A stretch of DNA of 64,000 nucleotides, taken from positions 1 to 64,000 of the forward strand of contig WNNJ02000029.1 of assembly GCA_012934845.2 (NCBI GenBank). The letters run 5' to 3'. This stretch comes from Pomphorhynchus laevis. Lineage: Eukaryota; Acanthocephala; Palaeacanthocephala; Echinorhynchida; Pomphorhynchidae. Below, in pieces: positions 1-9,689 of the stretch. Numbering within the stretch: the stretch's first letter is position 1; each line of letters starts with the position of its first letter. The notes beneath the pieces were generated by a model. The model was given only the letters and a program-made list of their open reading frames with translations, had not been told where the DNA came from and searched no databases. The position numbers and the translations under genes were made by a program.

Positions 1-887
1 AATAATTATAATTATATATAATTATTATTTATATAATTCTTATATATAACTAATATATAAGCTTTTAATATACTATTAATATTAAATTTTATAATTTAGT
101 ATTATCTTTTATTGAAGTTTCATTATCACAAATCAATCAAATTTATTTAAATGATTATATAATAAAAATAAATTTAGGATTCTTTGTGAAAACTGATATT
201 ATTTAATATTGCGTCATAGTAAGATACATGTAAACAAATTTCATACGAAATATTAACTAATATTCTAATAATAATTAATTTATATTTTATTTTATTTTTA
301 ATTTTTATTTTACTAATATTCTAATAATTTTTAATTTTTATTTTGATGTAACATTTTATTAAATATCGTTCCTTCATGATGTTCATACACAATGTGGGAA
401 CTTTAATAACAAGCTAGACCGTAATTGACTTATCTAGTTTGGTTGCACTTAAAAAATCCAAAAAGTCGTAATAACTAGCAATTTAGCTTACCGCCAAATA
501 GATAGCCAGCTACAGTCCATATAACAATTAAGCTCATTAAAAATGTACATATTGTATCGAAATCTGTATTCTGTACGCTAAAACGTAAAAATTCACTGCG
601 ATTATATATATGATATTTTAACGAATTTTCAAATATATTTCTTGCGTAATTACTAATTTTGTAAAATTTAATATTAACATCATAGATATTCTTTTGTATA
701 ATAAATTACATTAAGAGATATATTTTAGTAATTAAGTGTTTGGCAGTACACGCAGAATCCTTTATGTAAAAAAGAAATGACAATTAGGTTATAGTATCCT
801 AGTGAAACAAGTTTATTACTGCAATTTTGTTCACCAAAGCATCCACATCACTTTGAAGAAATTCCCCACTATAAACTTGAATTAACG
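1..887. other. AT-rich intergenic DNA
   Basis: The stretch is almost pure A/T runs with stops in all frames. I see no coding region, RNA gene or repeat that I can name. It ends where the first copy of dispersed repeat F begins. Confidence 0.6.
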
Positions 888-1135
888 GATTAATTAAATC
901 AGCTAACTGAGTCTACGTATTTAATATAATTATAGAATAAACAAAACATAATAATTAAATAATAAAATTAATAATTGTTTTTAGATTTTCAATAATTTAA
1001 ATCAAGTTAAAACGAAAAAAAAAATAAAATTTAAAATAAAAGTCAAATTTTATGTATTGACTAATAAATAACAGACGTTGTATCAGAATAAGAATTAGAG
1101 GTCATAACGAGGAACTGCTATGTTATCAGGTTTCG
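888..1135 (+). repeat. dispersed repeat family F, copy 1
   Basis: This AT-rich repeat of about 240 bp begins with TCAGCTAACTGAGTCTACG and ends with a GC-richer box containing GTTGTATCAGAATAAG, AGAGGTCAT, GGAACTGCTATG and ATCAGGTTTCGGCC. The same head and tail boxes recur at about 8.97, 51.5 and 53.5 kb, with partial copies at 4.6 and 8.05 kb. It has no coding capacity. The tail here reads CATAACGAGGAAC where the other copies read CATCAGGAGGAAC. It could be a nonautonomous element or the untranslated end of a larger one; the class is unknown. Confidence 0.7.
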
Positions 1136-1323
1136 GCCCCTAAACTCTCTACCCAACATTGCAGCAGGGCCAAATACATGCTAATGATGTGTCTCCTATG
1201 ATAAAACTATCTAGTATCTTATTCTAATACAGTATATTATTTATTATCCATCCAAAAAAAATATTATTTTTATTATAAAGATAAATTAATATATTAATTT
1301 ATCATACATTTATTTAGATGGAG

Positions 1324-1360
1324 GCTCTCGTCAGCCTCCATCAGTGAGGCTGACGAGAGC
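1324..1360. other. perfect 15-bp stem-loop
   Basis: GCTCTCGTCAGCCTC at 1324-1338 is the exact reverse complement of 1346-1360, with a 7-nt loop between. It stands out as GC-rich in an AT-rich stretch, about 265 bp upstream of the family D ORF. It could be a 5' UTR structure of that element or the relic of another insertion. Confidence 0.8.
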
Positions 1361-1380
1361 AGCTAATTATCGATCTAACT

Positions 1381-1450
1381 TTATTTGTTTTAGTTTTATA
1401 AATAAATTTTTCTCTTCTAAAAAAAATAAAGATAAATTATTAAAAATATT
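1381..1450 (+). repeat. possible 3'-end relic of a family D element
   Basis: The stretch with TAAATAAATTTTTCTC and AAATAAAGATAAAT resembles the DNA just after the family D stop codon at 4565-4612. This suggests that the tail of another D copy lies directly upstream of D1, head to tail. The similarity is short and AT-rich, so the call is weak. Confidence 0.3.
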
Positions 1451-1624
1451 ATTTTTATTATAAAGACCTTAAAAAAAATTGGTTTCTGATAAACATACAT
1501 TTGAACTTTCTTGGTGCTTAATAAACTACTTACAATCTAAAGTAAATACAATAAAAAACCATACAATGAATAACATACAACCTTAAACACACAAATCTTC
1601 TTACAACTAACTACTTACAACAAA

Positions 1625-2902
1625 ATGCCAAAAGGAATACCGTCTAGTGAAATAAAATGCTGCTCATGTAATGGACAGAACGCAAAGTGCCGAGGGTGTG
1701 TATGTGTCAAATCTAAACGAGCGTGTATAAACTGTTCTGCCAAAAGCTGTACAAATAGAATGATACCTTCCCAAGTAAAATATGTTTCGTCTAACTCCTC
1801 ATCTGATTTACAAAAGGATATTGACCTAAAAGATATCTATAAAATTGTGATTAAATGGAGACCTAACTTGATGGAATTACCACGCTGTAACGAAAGCAGA
1901 GTATTCATTTCAAACTTAGCAGCGATGTTTAACAGGGCATGTACTCATGAAGATAATGGAAACGAGTTAATGATGATAACGATTTATTTTCAACTCTTAC
2001 TACAACGACCTTTGTCCCGAAAAGTCAAAGACACTAGAGCTGCCCTCAAAAGACGCCTGGATTATTGGAAAAAGAGAGAAATATGTGGTCTCTATGAAGA
2101 AGCCCGGTATTTACAAATGACAAAGAAATCGAAAGAAACTAGCATACTGAAATGGCCTAATCAATTCAAACGAGCAATTATGAAGGGTAGCATTGGAGCT
2201 GCAGTGCGTGCTTTAAATCCCGAAAATAATTGTAGCAAATTGTTGGCGGCTGATGACATGATCGGACAAAAACGTGTAGTAGATATACTAATGGACAAAC
2301 ATCCAGAAAGTGGCCCATTCAGTGATGATGCCATCATAAATACACAGTTCCAATCTGAAACGTTTCATGATATCATGTTCGATCAGATAGATGCAAGTGC
2401 AATTGTTCATTTATGCCGACAAACTTCGGGTTCAGCAGGACCCTCTGGTGGAGATGCATCACTGTGGAAACAAATGCTAGTTACATTCGATCGGGAATCA
2501 TATGAATTGGCCGATAGCATGGCAAAATTGGCAAGACGCATTGCTACAACCGAGATTGATGAGAAATATTTGGATGCATTCGTTATATGTCGACTCGTGG
2601 CGCTTGACAAGAGCCCTGGAGTTCGTCCAATAGGTATTGGAGAAGTATACAGAAGGATTATATCGAAAGCAGTCCTGCAGATAATACAAACACATGTACA
2701 GGATGTAGCCGGTAACTTTCAGCTTTGCGCAGGTCAAAAGTGCGGAATGGAATACGTCGTAAGAAGTCAACGGTCGTTGTTGAAAGAAGAATCGAAAGCT
2801 TGTCTCTTACTCATAGATGCCAAAAATGCATTCAACTGCATAAACCGAAAAGTAGCTATAGAAAACATTTCCAGGATATGTCCTCATCTCAAACAATATT
2901 AA
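1625..2902 (+). CDS. RLE-LINE polyprotein, N-terminal part: Cys cluster and RT fingers/palm start
   Basis: The 425-residue ORF opens with a cysteine cluster at residues 12-39 spaced CxC-x6-C-x2-C-x-C-x6-C-x2-C, reminiscent of CXC (tesmin/TSO1-type) DNA-binding modules; copy D3 keeps the same spacing. It probably binds nucleic acid, which is inference. RT motifs follow: GSAGPSGGDASLWK near residue 269, GVRPIGIGEVYRR near 334, and the palm motif LLIDAKNAFNCINRKVA near 396, which carries the first catalytic aspartate. The frame then shifts near 2895-2902 and the RT continues in the next frame. The start ATG is the first in frame and lies just before the cysteine cluster. Confidence 0.8.
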   Translation: MPKGIPSSEIKCCSCNGQNAKCRGCVCVKSKRACINCSAKSCTNRMIPSQVKYVSSNSSSDLQKDIDLKDIYKIVIKWRPNLMELPRCNESRVFISNLAAMFNRACTHEDNGNELMMITIYFQLLLQRPLSRKVKDTRAALKRRLDYWKKREICGLYEEARYLQMTKKSKETSILKWPNQFKRAIMKGSIGAAVRALNPENNCSKLLAADDMIGQKRVVDILMDKHPESGPFSDDAIINTQFQSETFHDIMFDQIDASAIVHLCRQTSGSAGPSGGDASLWKQMLVTFDRESYELADSMAKLARRIATTEIDEKYLDAFVICRLVALDKSPGVRPIGIGEVYRRIISKAVLQIIQTHVQDVAGNFQLCAGQKCGMEYVVRSQRSLLKEESKACLLLIDAKNAFNCINRKVAIENISRICPHLKQY

Positions 2903-3228
2903 AAAATACTTACAACAACAATCCAATATTGATTATAGATAATGAAATAATAGAGTCGAAAGAAGGATTCACACAAGGTGATCCGATTGCTATGATCGCT
3001 TTTGCGGCAGCCACGATACCGCTGATAACAAAATTGGATTCGTTATGTCCAACAATAACGCAAAAATGGTATGCGGATGATGTATCGTGTGTTGGCACCG
3101 AAAGAGAATTGCTAATGTTTTTCAATCACATAAAGAAACTCGGTCCAGCATATGGCTTTTTCGTAAATGAATCAAAATGCAAATTACTAATAAATCCAAA
3201 AAATAATACAAATGGAAAAAGATTTTGA
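2896..3228 (+). pseudogene. RLE-LINE polyprotein, RT palm/thumb segment after a frameshift
   Basis: After the frameshift the RT continues with EGFTQGDPIAM (primer grip/template motif) and WYADDVS, which holds the two catalytic aspartates. Both motifs look functional. The segment ends at TGA 3226-3228, and the same frame resumes immediately, so this is a nonsense mutation. The counterpart in D3 reads GVIQREP instead of GFTQGDP, so D1 is the better-preserved copy. There is no independent start; the upstream residues read in this frame from 2725 are out of frame with the protein. Confidence 0.75.
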
Positions 3229-4503
3229 GATCTTGGGGTAAACATAACAAAACATGGGTTAGAATTGCTTGGCTGTCCAATTGGTTTTCTAAACTTTGAA
3301 GCGAATTATGTTCAGCAAAAGATTGACGAATGGATATCCTTATTAGTTCGGCTTAAATCAGTAGCACAGAGTGAGAGGCATCTAGCATATTCTGCATTCA
3401 TATTTGGACTACAACATAAATGGAGCTATATTCTAAGAACATGCGAATGTCAAACGGAATGGTTCGAAAAGCTGGTTACGATTATTCAGCACGAACTACT
3501 ACCTCAAATTCTAGGCAAAGAGGATATTGATCACACATGGTTTAATGTCTTGTGCCTTAAAGTAGCTAACGGAGGCCTAGGAATAATAAATCCTCAAAAA
3601 ATAGCTAAAATGGAATGGTCAAGATCAGCCAAAATGTGCAACCTTCTGGACATGAATATAAGAGGATCAACTCTTTACGAAAAGCAAAGAGAAATGGCTC
3701 GGATGATAACAACAGAAAAATCTGATTTAGAACAAGGTGAATTAACCAACATAATGTCTGAATTAGATCAAAAATCGAAAACCGCTGTAGAGCACGCCTC
3801 TATTAAAGGGTCTTCCTCTTGGCTCTCTGCTCGAGTAAGCGATGACAGACGATTTTATTTAAATAATTTTGAAATACAAGCGGGAATGGCATGTAGATAT
3901 GGATGGGACTTGCTCTGTACATCAACATCATGTGTATGCAGAGAAGTTAAATCGACAGCTCACTTACTGTCGTGCAAATGGAAAGGACGGACCATAGTAC
4001 GACATAATATAATCAGAGATATCTTGATTGACGAAGCCAGTAAAGTATTACGGAATGTAGAATCAGAACCGATGCTCTCAACTGTTCCAGATACATTCGA
4101 GTTTTCAAACCAAACGACAACACGAGATCCCCGATCAAGAGCCGATTTATCTTGCACTGGACTAACGCACTCACAGACTGAGCGGACATTTTTGGATGTC
4201 ACAATATTTAACCCATTTGCCCAGTCGTACGTAAGTCGAAGTCCTACACAATCATTTGAATACAATGAAAACAGAAAAAAGAATAAATACATTGAGCGAA
4301 TTATTGAAATCGAAAAAGGAACCTTTATTCCGTTCGTAATTTCCACCTCAGGCGGACTAGCAAAGGAGGCAAGTGCTTTCATCAAGAGACTAGCAACTCT
4401 CGCATCAGTGAGCGATCCATCCTCCTATGGCAAAAATGTATGTTCGCTGCGACAACGTATAGGTGTAGCGCTAACAAAAGCAAACGCCTGGTGTCTGAAA
4501 TGA
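3229..4503 (+). CDS. RLE-LINE polyprotein, C-terminal part: thumb, CCHC knuckle, RLE
   Basis: This continues the RT frame; the first ATG is at 3265 and gives 412 residues. After an alpha-helical linker comes CVCREVKSTAHLLSC (3931-3975), a CxC-x7-H-x4-C knuckle as in R2-type elements. The restriction-like nuclease follows, with a RADLS motif near residue 292 and ERTFLDVTIFNP near 307. The region then carries SFEYNENRKKNKY and PFVISTSGGLAKEA, which recur in copies D2, D4 and D5. The domain nicks the target DNA in known RLE LINEs. The ORF ends at TGA 4501-4503, and a 3' UTR hairpin lies about 35 bp downstream. Confidence 0.8.
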   Translation, partial: DLGVNITKHGLELLGCPIGFLNFEANYVQQKIDEWISLLVRLKSVAQSERHLAYSAFIFGLQHKWSYILRTCECQTEWFEKLVTIIQHELLPQILGKEDIDHTWFNVLCLKVANGGLGIINPQKIAKMEWSRSAKMCNLLDMNIRGSTLYEKQREMARMITTEKSDLEQGELTNIMSELDQKSKTAVEHASIKGSSSWLSARVSDDRRFYLNNFEIQAGMACRYGWDLLCTSTSCVCREVKSTAHLLSCKWKGRTIVRHNIIRDILIDEASKVLRNVESEPMLSTVPDTFEFSNQTTTRDPRSRADLSCTGLTHSQTERTFLDVTIFNPFAQSYVSRSPTQSFEYNENRKKNKYIERIIEIEKGTFIPFVISTSGGLAKEASAFIKRLATLASVSDPSSYGKNVCSLRQRIGVALTKANAWCLK

Positions 4504-4537
4504 TACCTAGAAAATTATTATTAAACTATCTTTTTTT

Positions 4538-4557
4538 GGGCCCACTTGTGGGTAACC
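4538..4557 (+). other. conserved 3' UTR hairpin of family D
   Basis: GGGCCCACTTGTGGGTAACC contains a small CCCA/TGGG hairpin. After D2, at 12192-12211, the block recurs as GGGCCCATTTGCGGGTAACC. Its persistence in two diverged copies hints at a role in 3' recognition by the RT. Confidence 0.55.
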
Positions 4558-4612
4558 TCGACTGTATGTTTTACTAAAATAAATTTTTCCATTAAAAAAA
4601 TATAAAGATAAA

Positions 4613-4745
4613 TAATAAATATTTATAAAAGATTTTTTACAATTTATATTTATATCTATTAACAATTTTAAATTGAAATTTAAAATAAAAGTCATTTTTT
4701 ATGAATTGACTAATAGATAACATACGTTGTATCAGAATAAGGATT
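4613..4745 (+). repeat. dispersed repeat F, 3' two-thirds (copy 2)
   Basis: The segment has AAATTTAAAATAAAAGTC, then ATGAATTGACTAATAGATAAC and GTTGTATCAGAATAAGGATTA, matching the second half of F copies 1, 4 and 6. It follows directly on the 3' UTR of D1, so F sequence flanks D1 on both sides. The first third and the terminal ATCAGGTTTCGG box are missing. Confidence 0.6.
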
Positions 4746-5154
4746 ACAATAAATACTTAGAGTGCATAAATACGATAAATACTTAGGGTGCAATAAAAAT
4801 AGCAGTTTTTTAATCATGTTTTAATGTTTGCAGAAATCATTTATCTTTGGGATTCTCAGTTCAAACTAGATCAGAAACTACACCCTATCATCCTGACGAC
4901 ATTTACTAAATCTTGCATTGGCTTTATTATTGTCATTTATTTCATTGTCATTTTATTCTTGTTTCATTCATTTCACCAGTTGCCACTGTGCCACATTTTA
5001 ATGCACAAAAATGAATGGAGTTTTCTGAATTTATTAAAATTTTCATTAATTTTCGTTAACTCGAAATTTGCTTTTGCGTATTGAAGTCGCCAGCGTTTTG
5101 TTGTCGGTTATACTTTTAGTTAGAAAATTAAATGATCTTATGTTTGAAGGAATA
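4746..5154. other. unassigned spacer with a short direct repeat
   Basis: ATAAATACTTAG(A/G)GTGCA occurs twice, at about 4750 and 4775. An open frame at 4824-5084 encodes a Phe/Ile-rich peptide that looks like translated AT-rich DNA. I see no gene. Confidence 0.5.
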
Positions 5155-5545
5155 AATTCAAAATTTCAAACACTCCCTGAAACGGGCTCAGCATCTGTCT
5201 TTGAAAAATCCCAAGTGCGCCTCTGGGGGTACTTGGGCTATCTCGGGATTAGTCCTATTTTCAAGCGGACGTCCCTTAGAGCAAAGACAAAGGTTTCTCA
5301 AGCTCCTTATCTCGAGATAACCGAACATAGTCCGACTCGACTGGATTCTTCGAAGGGGGGTGGTGAAAGACCCCTGATGGTTCAGTCGGAGGGCGGTGTG
5401 TTGGTGTAACTGGAGGGCTCAGATCCTTGTTGACCTGAGGAGGTAACAAATTAGAAGATTGGACTAATATGGTATTGACTTGACGACATTTGACATGTTT
5501 GTGTTATGCATGTTTCTATTTTTAGTTAATTATCTGTTGTATAAT
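5155..5545 (+). mobile_element. family B LINE, 3'-end fragment (copy B3)
   Basis: The sequence matches the 3' terminal region of family B at 25615-25910 (+) and 27130-27490 (-). Shared landmarks are CTGAAACGGG(C/T)TCAGCATCTGTC, the TTGGGCTATC(T/C)(C/T)GGGATTAGTC stretch and GACTGGATTCTTCG. In the complete copy this region continues from the RT frame, so it is probably the C-terminal end of ORF2 plus the 3' UTR. The copy is 5' truncated and carries stops. Confidence 0.75.
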
Positions 5546-5679
5546 TCCTAAGAAAACCCTTATTATAAAATTTGCGAAAACTAAAATTGCTTTAATTATA
5601 GAATCTGAATATTGTAAGATTTTAATTTTTATTCGAACAGCAAAATATTAGTGACTAAATTAAAGTACTACAACACATT

Positions 5680-5750
5680 CACAATATCTCAAGTGATTAA
5701 ACTATCTCAAGTGATCACACAACTATCTGAAGTGATTAAACACATATACA
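5680..5750 (+). repeat. three-copy 20-bp minisatellite
   Basis: ACTATCTCAAGTGATTAAAC and two diverged versions follow each other directly. No other function is visible. Confidence 0.6.
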
Positions 5751-5819
5751 ATATTAAGAATATTATACATAATTTCAAGTTTAGAACAAGCGCATTTCAG
5801 TCCGTTAATTTTTTCGTAT

Positions 5820-6140
5820 TTGGGAAGATCAAGTCAGGAATCTAATAGGATAATGAAGCAAATAGCGTCAAAATTAAGCTTAAAACGCGAACTCTCATAT
5901 CCTCAAATAATAAAAAATATACGAGAGAAAATTTCATATGCCTTAGCTCATGATGCATCTGCCTGTTTAAGAGCGCCACGCTCTACATATGGAAAACCTG
6001 TTCATGATCATTCTCGATCAACAGAAGAGATGCCACGAAAGCCCGAAGATTCGAATTAAAGAGAATGATTGGATTTTTGAATTCTTTACTTTTGGATTCA
6101 TTCTTGTATGTTTTACAAAAATAAAATTTCTTTAAAAAAA
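5820..6140 (+). pseudogene. family D LINE, C-terminal end and 3' UTR (copy D6)
   Basis: The 79-residue open frame at 5820-6059 contains LSYPQIIKNIREKISYALA followed by a short SACLRAPRS segment. Copy D5 (minus strand, 20580-20790) has the matching SYAETMINIKRRLAFAVA and SACLRAPRS, and D1 ends with a related YGKNVCSLRQRIGVALTKA. The DNA after the stop has a CTTGTATGTTTTACAAAAATAAA-like block, as after D1. It is a severely 5'-truncated insertion. Confidence 0.75.
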
Positions 6141-6235
6141 TTAATAAAATCACAACAAAGTCATAAATCCTTTTGCGACTTATCAATGCAATCTCTCGCA
6201 TGGTCGAATAGGACTACCATTGGTAGAGCATGTTG

Positions 6236-6320
6236 CCCTAATGCAAGCAGACGCGGCTTGCAAGCAGACGCGACTTGGTCCTTATATTAATATTTTGGTC
6301 CTTAATATTAATATTTATTT
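6236..6320 (+). repeat. short direct duplications
   Basis: GCAAGCAGACGCG(G/A)CTTG is repeated back to back at about 6243-6277, followed by two copies of TTAATATT(TT)GGTCCTTA. The array is small and has no coding content. Confidence 0.55.
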
Positions 6321-8049
6321 GTTAATATTTATCTTGCAGAATTTCTGGTTATTTATTTCTCAGTTAATGTAAGTGCATACTTAAATGCTTAGTATGTACT
6401 TTATATTCCGCATACTTTCTTTAAATCTAATTCGAGACAATAAAATATACAATTATAATTGTATTTTTAAAATGAAACAATTGATTTGATTCCTTTATGA
6501 AAGAATTGACTTTTTGGTTGAACAGTATAATATACAAAATATAATCCTGTTATGTAAGAATAAACTGAACGGTATCATTTTTATACGAGCAGCGTCTTGT
6601 TAATTTCAAATTAATTAAAAAAATGCTAAATTAATTTATTATTTTAAATTATTTTAATCATACATTTTTAATTTTGCTTCTAGTAAAATTTTCTAAGCTT
6701 TTGGTGCTGAAACACATTAAAGCCTTTACAAAATATCTTACCTGTTCACTACAGAATAATTATACATTTTAATATATAATGTCACATTATCACGGATTTT
6801 TAATTGCAGAAGAAATTTACCAAATTTATATGAAAACTGAGTAAATGGAAATGATAGAATGGTAAAAGTGAAATTGAATAAGAATTGAATTACTTAGACA
6901 ACCAAGTCAAAGTATTTTGTGTTAGACGGAGTGAAACTTTTGTCAGTGCAGCACGAGTGCTATGTGAAATTCAGAGTCTAACAGAAGTAGAACATTAGAA
7001 CGCAAAAGTCTCTAAATTTCTATTTAACTCGGTTTTTGAAAAGTTATAAAATTGTTATAATTTTTTAATAAGTCTACGTATCCTCTTATTGTTTTGAAAA
7101 TGTAATTTGTCTTTTTGTCTCTTGTCAGGAAAATATAATTTCTTGAATTTTTCAAGTTTAAAATTACTTGAGTGATTTTCTTAAGTGATTTCTTAATTCA
7201 TGGACATTTTAAACCCAATTGTTAATAGGTTAAATTAACAATTGGGTAATTTTCAAAAGTCACAAATTAGCGAATTGCAAAAATGATAAATTGTAAAAGA
7301 TCAAGAAAGAAAAAAAAATAATCTTGGAGAAAGAAACATTAATTTAAAAATTAAAAATATGATTAAATGATCATAGTATAATTTTCAATAAGGAATAGCT
7401 AATTTTAAACCACTTTTTTAATTTAGAATTTTAAAGCAGAGTCAACCAAGGCAAATAAAAGAAAAGAACCACGAACAGCATTCTGATTTGATAAAATTTC
7501 GATTTGGTAAATTGATCAAAATCTTTTATTTTTAAACTACAGAATTTTGTCATTTTATACACACGTCAAGTATTAAGTTATATTATTAAGTTATTAAATT
7601 GTAAAGTCAAAAGTTTTGTGTATTATCAGTTACACTGAATATATGATACTTGGAAAAGAATATATGATATATGGAAAGGATTCTTATCATTCTTAATTGG
7701 AGTGTTCATTTTATTACACCTTTTATAATTCAACGAGCTTATAGTACCTTCTGATTCACTTCTGCGTTGGTTCTGTTCATCACCTTATTCCTGTTTTGTT
7801 ATACGATATTTAATTTGTTTTTCAATGTTTCACGTGCCACATTGTTTGTTTAATTTAATTGTTCTACTTTAATAAATTTGACTTAATTTTATAAAATACA
7901 CATGCAAAGTATATTTTATAATAGCAACGAAAAATTAAAACTGATACGTAGGAAATAACATCATCATATTTTCTATTTCTAAGTGTAATTATTATTCTTG
8001 GGAAAACCTTGCATACAATACGTCGAGAATACTAACATTCAGACTATCA
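6321..8049. other. AT-rich stretch without recognised genes
   Basis: No ORF, splice-like exon or repeat family is recognisable apart from a perfect hairpin at 7213-7247. Stops are dense on both strands. Confidence 0.55.
7213..7247. other. perfect 13-bp stem-loop
   Basis: ACCCAATTGTTAA (7213-7225) pairs exactly with TTAACAATTGGGT (7235-7247) across a 9-nt loop. No gene lies next to it. Confidence 0.75.
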
Positions 8050-8215
8050 AATCAGCAAACTGTGTCTACGTATTTTATATTATTTATAAATTAAAAATAA
8101 GGCTGAATAATTTAAATAATACATAATTATAAATAATAAATACTTATATAAGATTTTTTATAATTCATGTCAAGTTATAATTGTAATATGAAAAGTCAAT
8201 TTGTATGTTAACATA
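8050..8215 (+). repeat. dispersed repeat F, diverged copy 3
   Basis: The copy starts with TCAGCAAACTGTGTCTACG and continues with the AT-rich body also seen at 53.6 kb (AATAAATA, then ATATAAGATTTT). It stops before the TATCAGAATAAG box. It lies within 60 bp of the tRNA gene. Confidence 0.55.
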
Positions 8216-8236
8216 CAAATTATGCAAACACAAATT

Positions 8237-8245
8237 AAAAAAAAA
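8237..8245 (-). terminator. Pol III terminator of the tRNA gene
   Basis: A run of nine A on the + strand reads as nine T on the tRNA strand, 27 bp past the tRNA 3' end. A T-run of this length is the usual RNA polymerase III stop signal. Confidence 0.75.
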
Positions 8246-8272
8246 CAACGACTATAGGTATAGTTTAATTGC

Positions 8273-8345
8273 TGCCGAAACCCGGGATCGAACCAGGGAC
8301 CTTTAGATCTTCAGTCTAACGCTCTCCCAGCTGAGCTATTTCGGC
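8273..8345 (-). tRNA. tRNA-Phe (GAA)
   Basis: On the minus strand this is a 73-nt cloverleaf. The acceptor stem pairs GCCGAAA with TTTCGGC, with discriminator A. The D-arm carries the A box (TAGCTCAGCTGGGAGAGCG), the anticodon loop is CTGAAGA with anticodon GAA, the variable loop is AGGTC, and the T-arm holds the B box (GGTTCGATCCC). There is no intron and no encoded CCA, as expected for a eukaryotic nuclear gene. All stems appear intact, so it is probably functional, transcribed by Pol III from its internal promoter and ended at the T-run. Confidence 0.96.
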
Positions 8346-8967
8346 AAACCTAAATTCTATTTAAAAATATAAATAATATCAAAAAGATAGGAAATTAATC
8401 CTAATTGCTATTTCTAACGTAAACATTTTCAGAATTTTAGATCAATAAACTTCAATTTATTTAATTTACAATTTGCTAATCAAATGTTATTACAAATTGT
8501 TCATTTTATATTCAACTGTACACCATTTCCGCCATTTCATTATTACATCGAGCTGTAATTTATCAAAGTATCGCAAATGATGTTTCTACTGTAACAATAA
8601 TAAAATGAATATTATTTATGAATATTATTTATAATTAATGATATTTATTAATATCATTAATATTAATTAATTATATTATTTATTTATAAGATATAAATAC
8701 TTTTATATTTAATTTTGCATTCCTAAAACCAAATATTTATATACAGCATATTAGAAAATATTTTAAAATTCTTTGTAGAATAAAGTACCAAGAAATTTAA
8801 TGCACAATGCACATTTAATATTTACAAAACTTATATCTAAATTATAAATAAAAGATTACTATCTTAATCTATTTATTAATCTTGTAATTACATTAGAATA
8901 TAAAAGTAATTTCGTAAAGGACGATGCAAATTTACCGGAACAAGATATATAACCGGAGAAGATATAA
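8346..8967. other. AT-rich spacer
   Basis: The spacer has many TAATATTAAT-like runs. I see no coding or structural feature. Confidence 0.55.
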
Positions 8968-9263
8968 TTAAATCAGCTAACTGAGTCTACGTATTTAATA
9001 TAATTATAAAATAAACAAAACATAATAATGCTAAATCAAAATTTAATAATTAAATAATAAAATTAAAAATTGTTTTTAGATTTTCTATAATTTAAATCAA
9101 GTTGAAAAAATAAAATTTAAAATAAACGTCATTTTTATGAATTGACTAATAAATAACAGACGTTGTATCAGAATAAGAATTAGAGGTCATCAGGAGGAAC
9201 TGCTATGCTATCAGGTTTCGGCCTGATAGGGCCGAACTGCTATGCAATCAGGTTTCGGCCTTT
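8968..9263 (+). repeat. dispersed repeat F, longest copy (4), with duplicated tail
   Basis: It has the full head (TCAGCTAACTGAGTCTACG), the AT-rich body and the tail box (GTTGTATCAGAATAAG, AGAGGTCATCAGGAGGAAC). A 27-bp tail piece occurs twice, at 9197-9223 and 9234-9260, with one mismatch. Between them CTATCAGG (9208-9215) and CCTGATAG (9222-9229) form a perfect 8-bp hairpin. The repeat abuts L2 LINE sequence at 9264. Confidence 0.75.
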
Positions 9264-9646
9264 TGCGTACCCTTTTTAGCCTCCGTCGTTTTGATCACAT
9301 TTCCTCTTCCATTTCTAAACTTGACTGGTTATTCATGGAAAACCACATTCTATTATGTATCCTTAGTATAAGTTTTTGACTCTTTTCTTCAAACTCGCCT
9401 TCTTATCTGCATATTCCTACACTTAACGAATCCTGCCTCACCTCCATAAATCTTGGTTCATGTGATTCTATTCTTCTCCATGCTTCTTCATTATCCTCAA
9501 AATATTGACGGCATTCTCTTTTTATTTAACTGTCGTACCTATTTTCTTGAATAAACTATCACCTGTCATGCGCCCAACTGCTTCCTTTCCACCCTTCAAA
9601 TACAGTATCCGCTCTTTTTTGTCCCTTAATAATTAATTCAATTATT
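9264..9646 (+). pseudogene. L2-like LINE fragment (family A), duplicated block, unit 1
   Basis: The 383 bp are nearly identical to 10426-10805; the clearest difference is a 3-bp indel. Translated with frameshifts, the block corresponds to the C-terminal region of family A, beginning around the RRFDH motif (CCTCCGTCGTTTTGATCAC). It is detached from any RT part on its 5' side, so it is probably one arm of a segmental duplication of about 1.16 kb. Confidence 0.7.
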
Positions 9647-9689
9647 GTTTTGGTCTCGATAAAAGTATTTTTTCGAATACTCTTACTAC

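Larger units (their letters stand above)
1625..4612 (+). mobile_element. family D: RLE-type LINE, nearly complete copy D1
   Basis: This is a non-LTR retrotransposon with one long reading frame: an N-terminal cysteine cluster, a reverse transcriptase, then a CCHC knuckle and a restriction-like endonuclease (RLE). No APE endonuclease precedes the RT, and the endonuclease sits at the C terminus, as in R2/R4/NeSL-type LINEs. The frame is broken only twice, by a frameshift near 2895-2902 and an in-frame TGA at 3226-3228. The 3' untranslated part holds GGGCCCACTTGTGGGTAACC at 4538-4557, and a nearly identical block follows copy D2. At least six further family D pieces lie in the window. The exact clade is not assigned. 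Confidence 0.85.

Noticed and set aside
2407-2770. Minus-strand frames of 67 and 90 residues inside D1
   Set aside because: They are antisense to the RT, with no motif of their own.
4824-5084. 86-residue hydrophobic frame
   Set aside because: Its Phe/Ile/Leu composition is what AT-rich DNA gives; there is no start context or homologous pattern.
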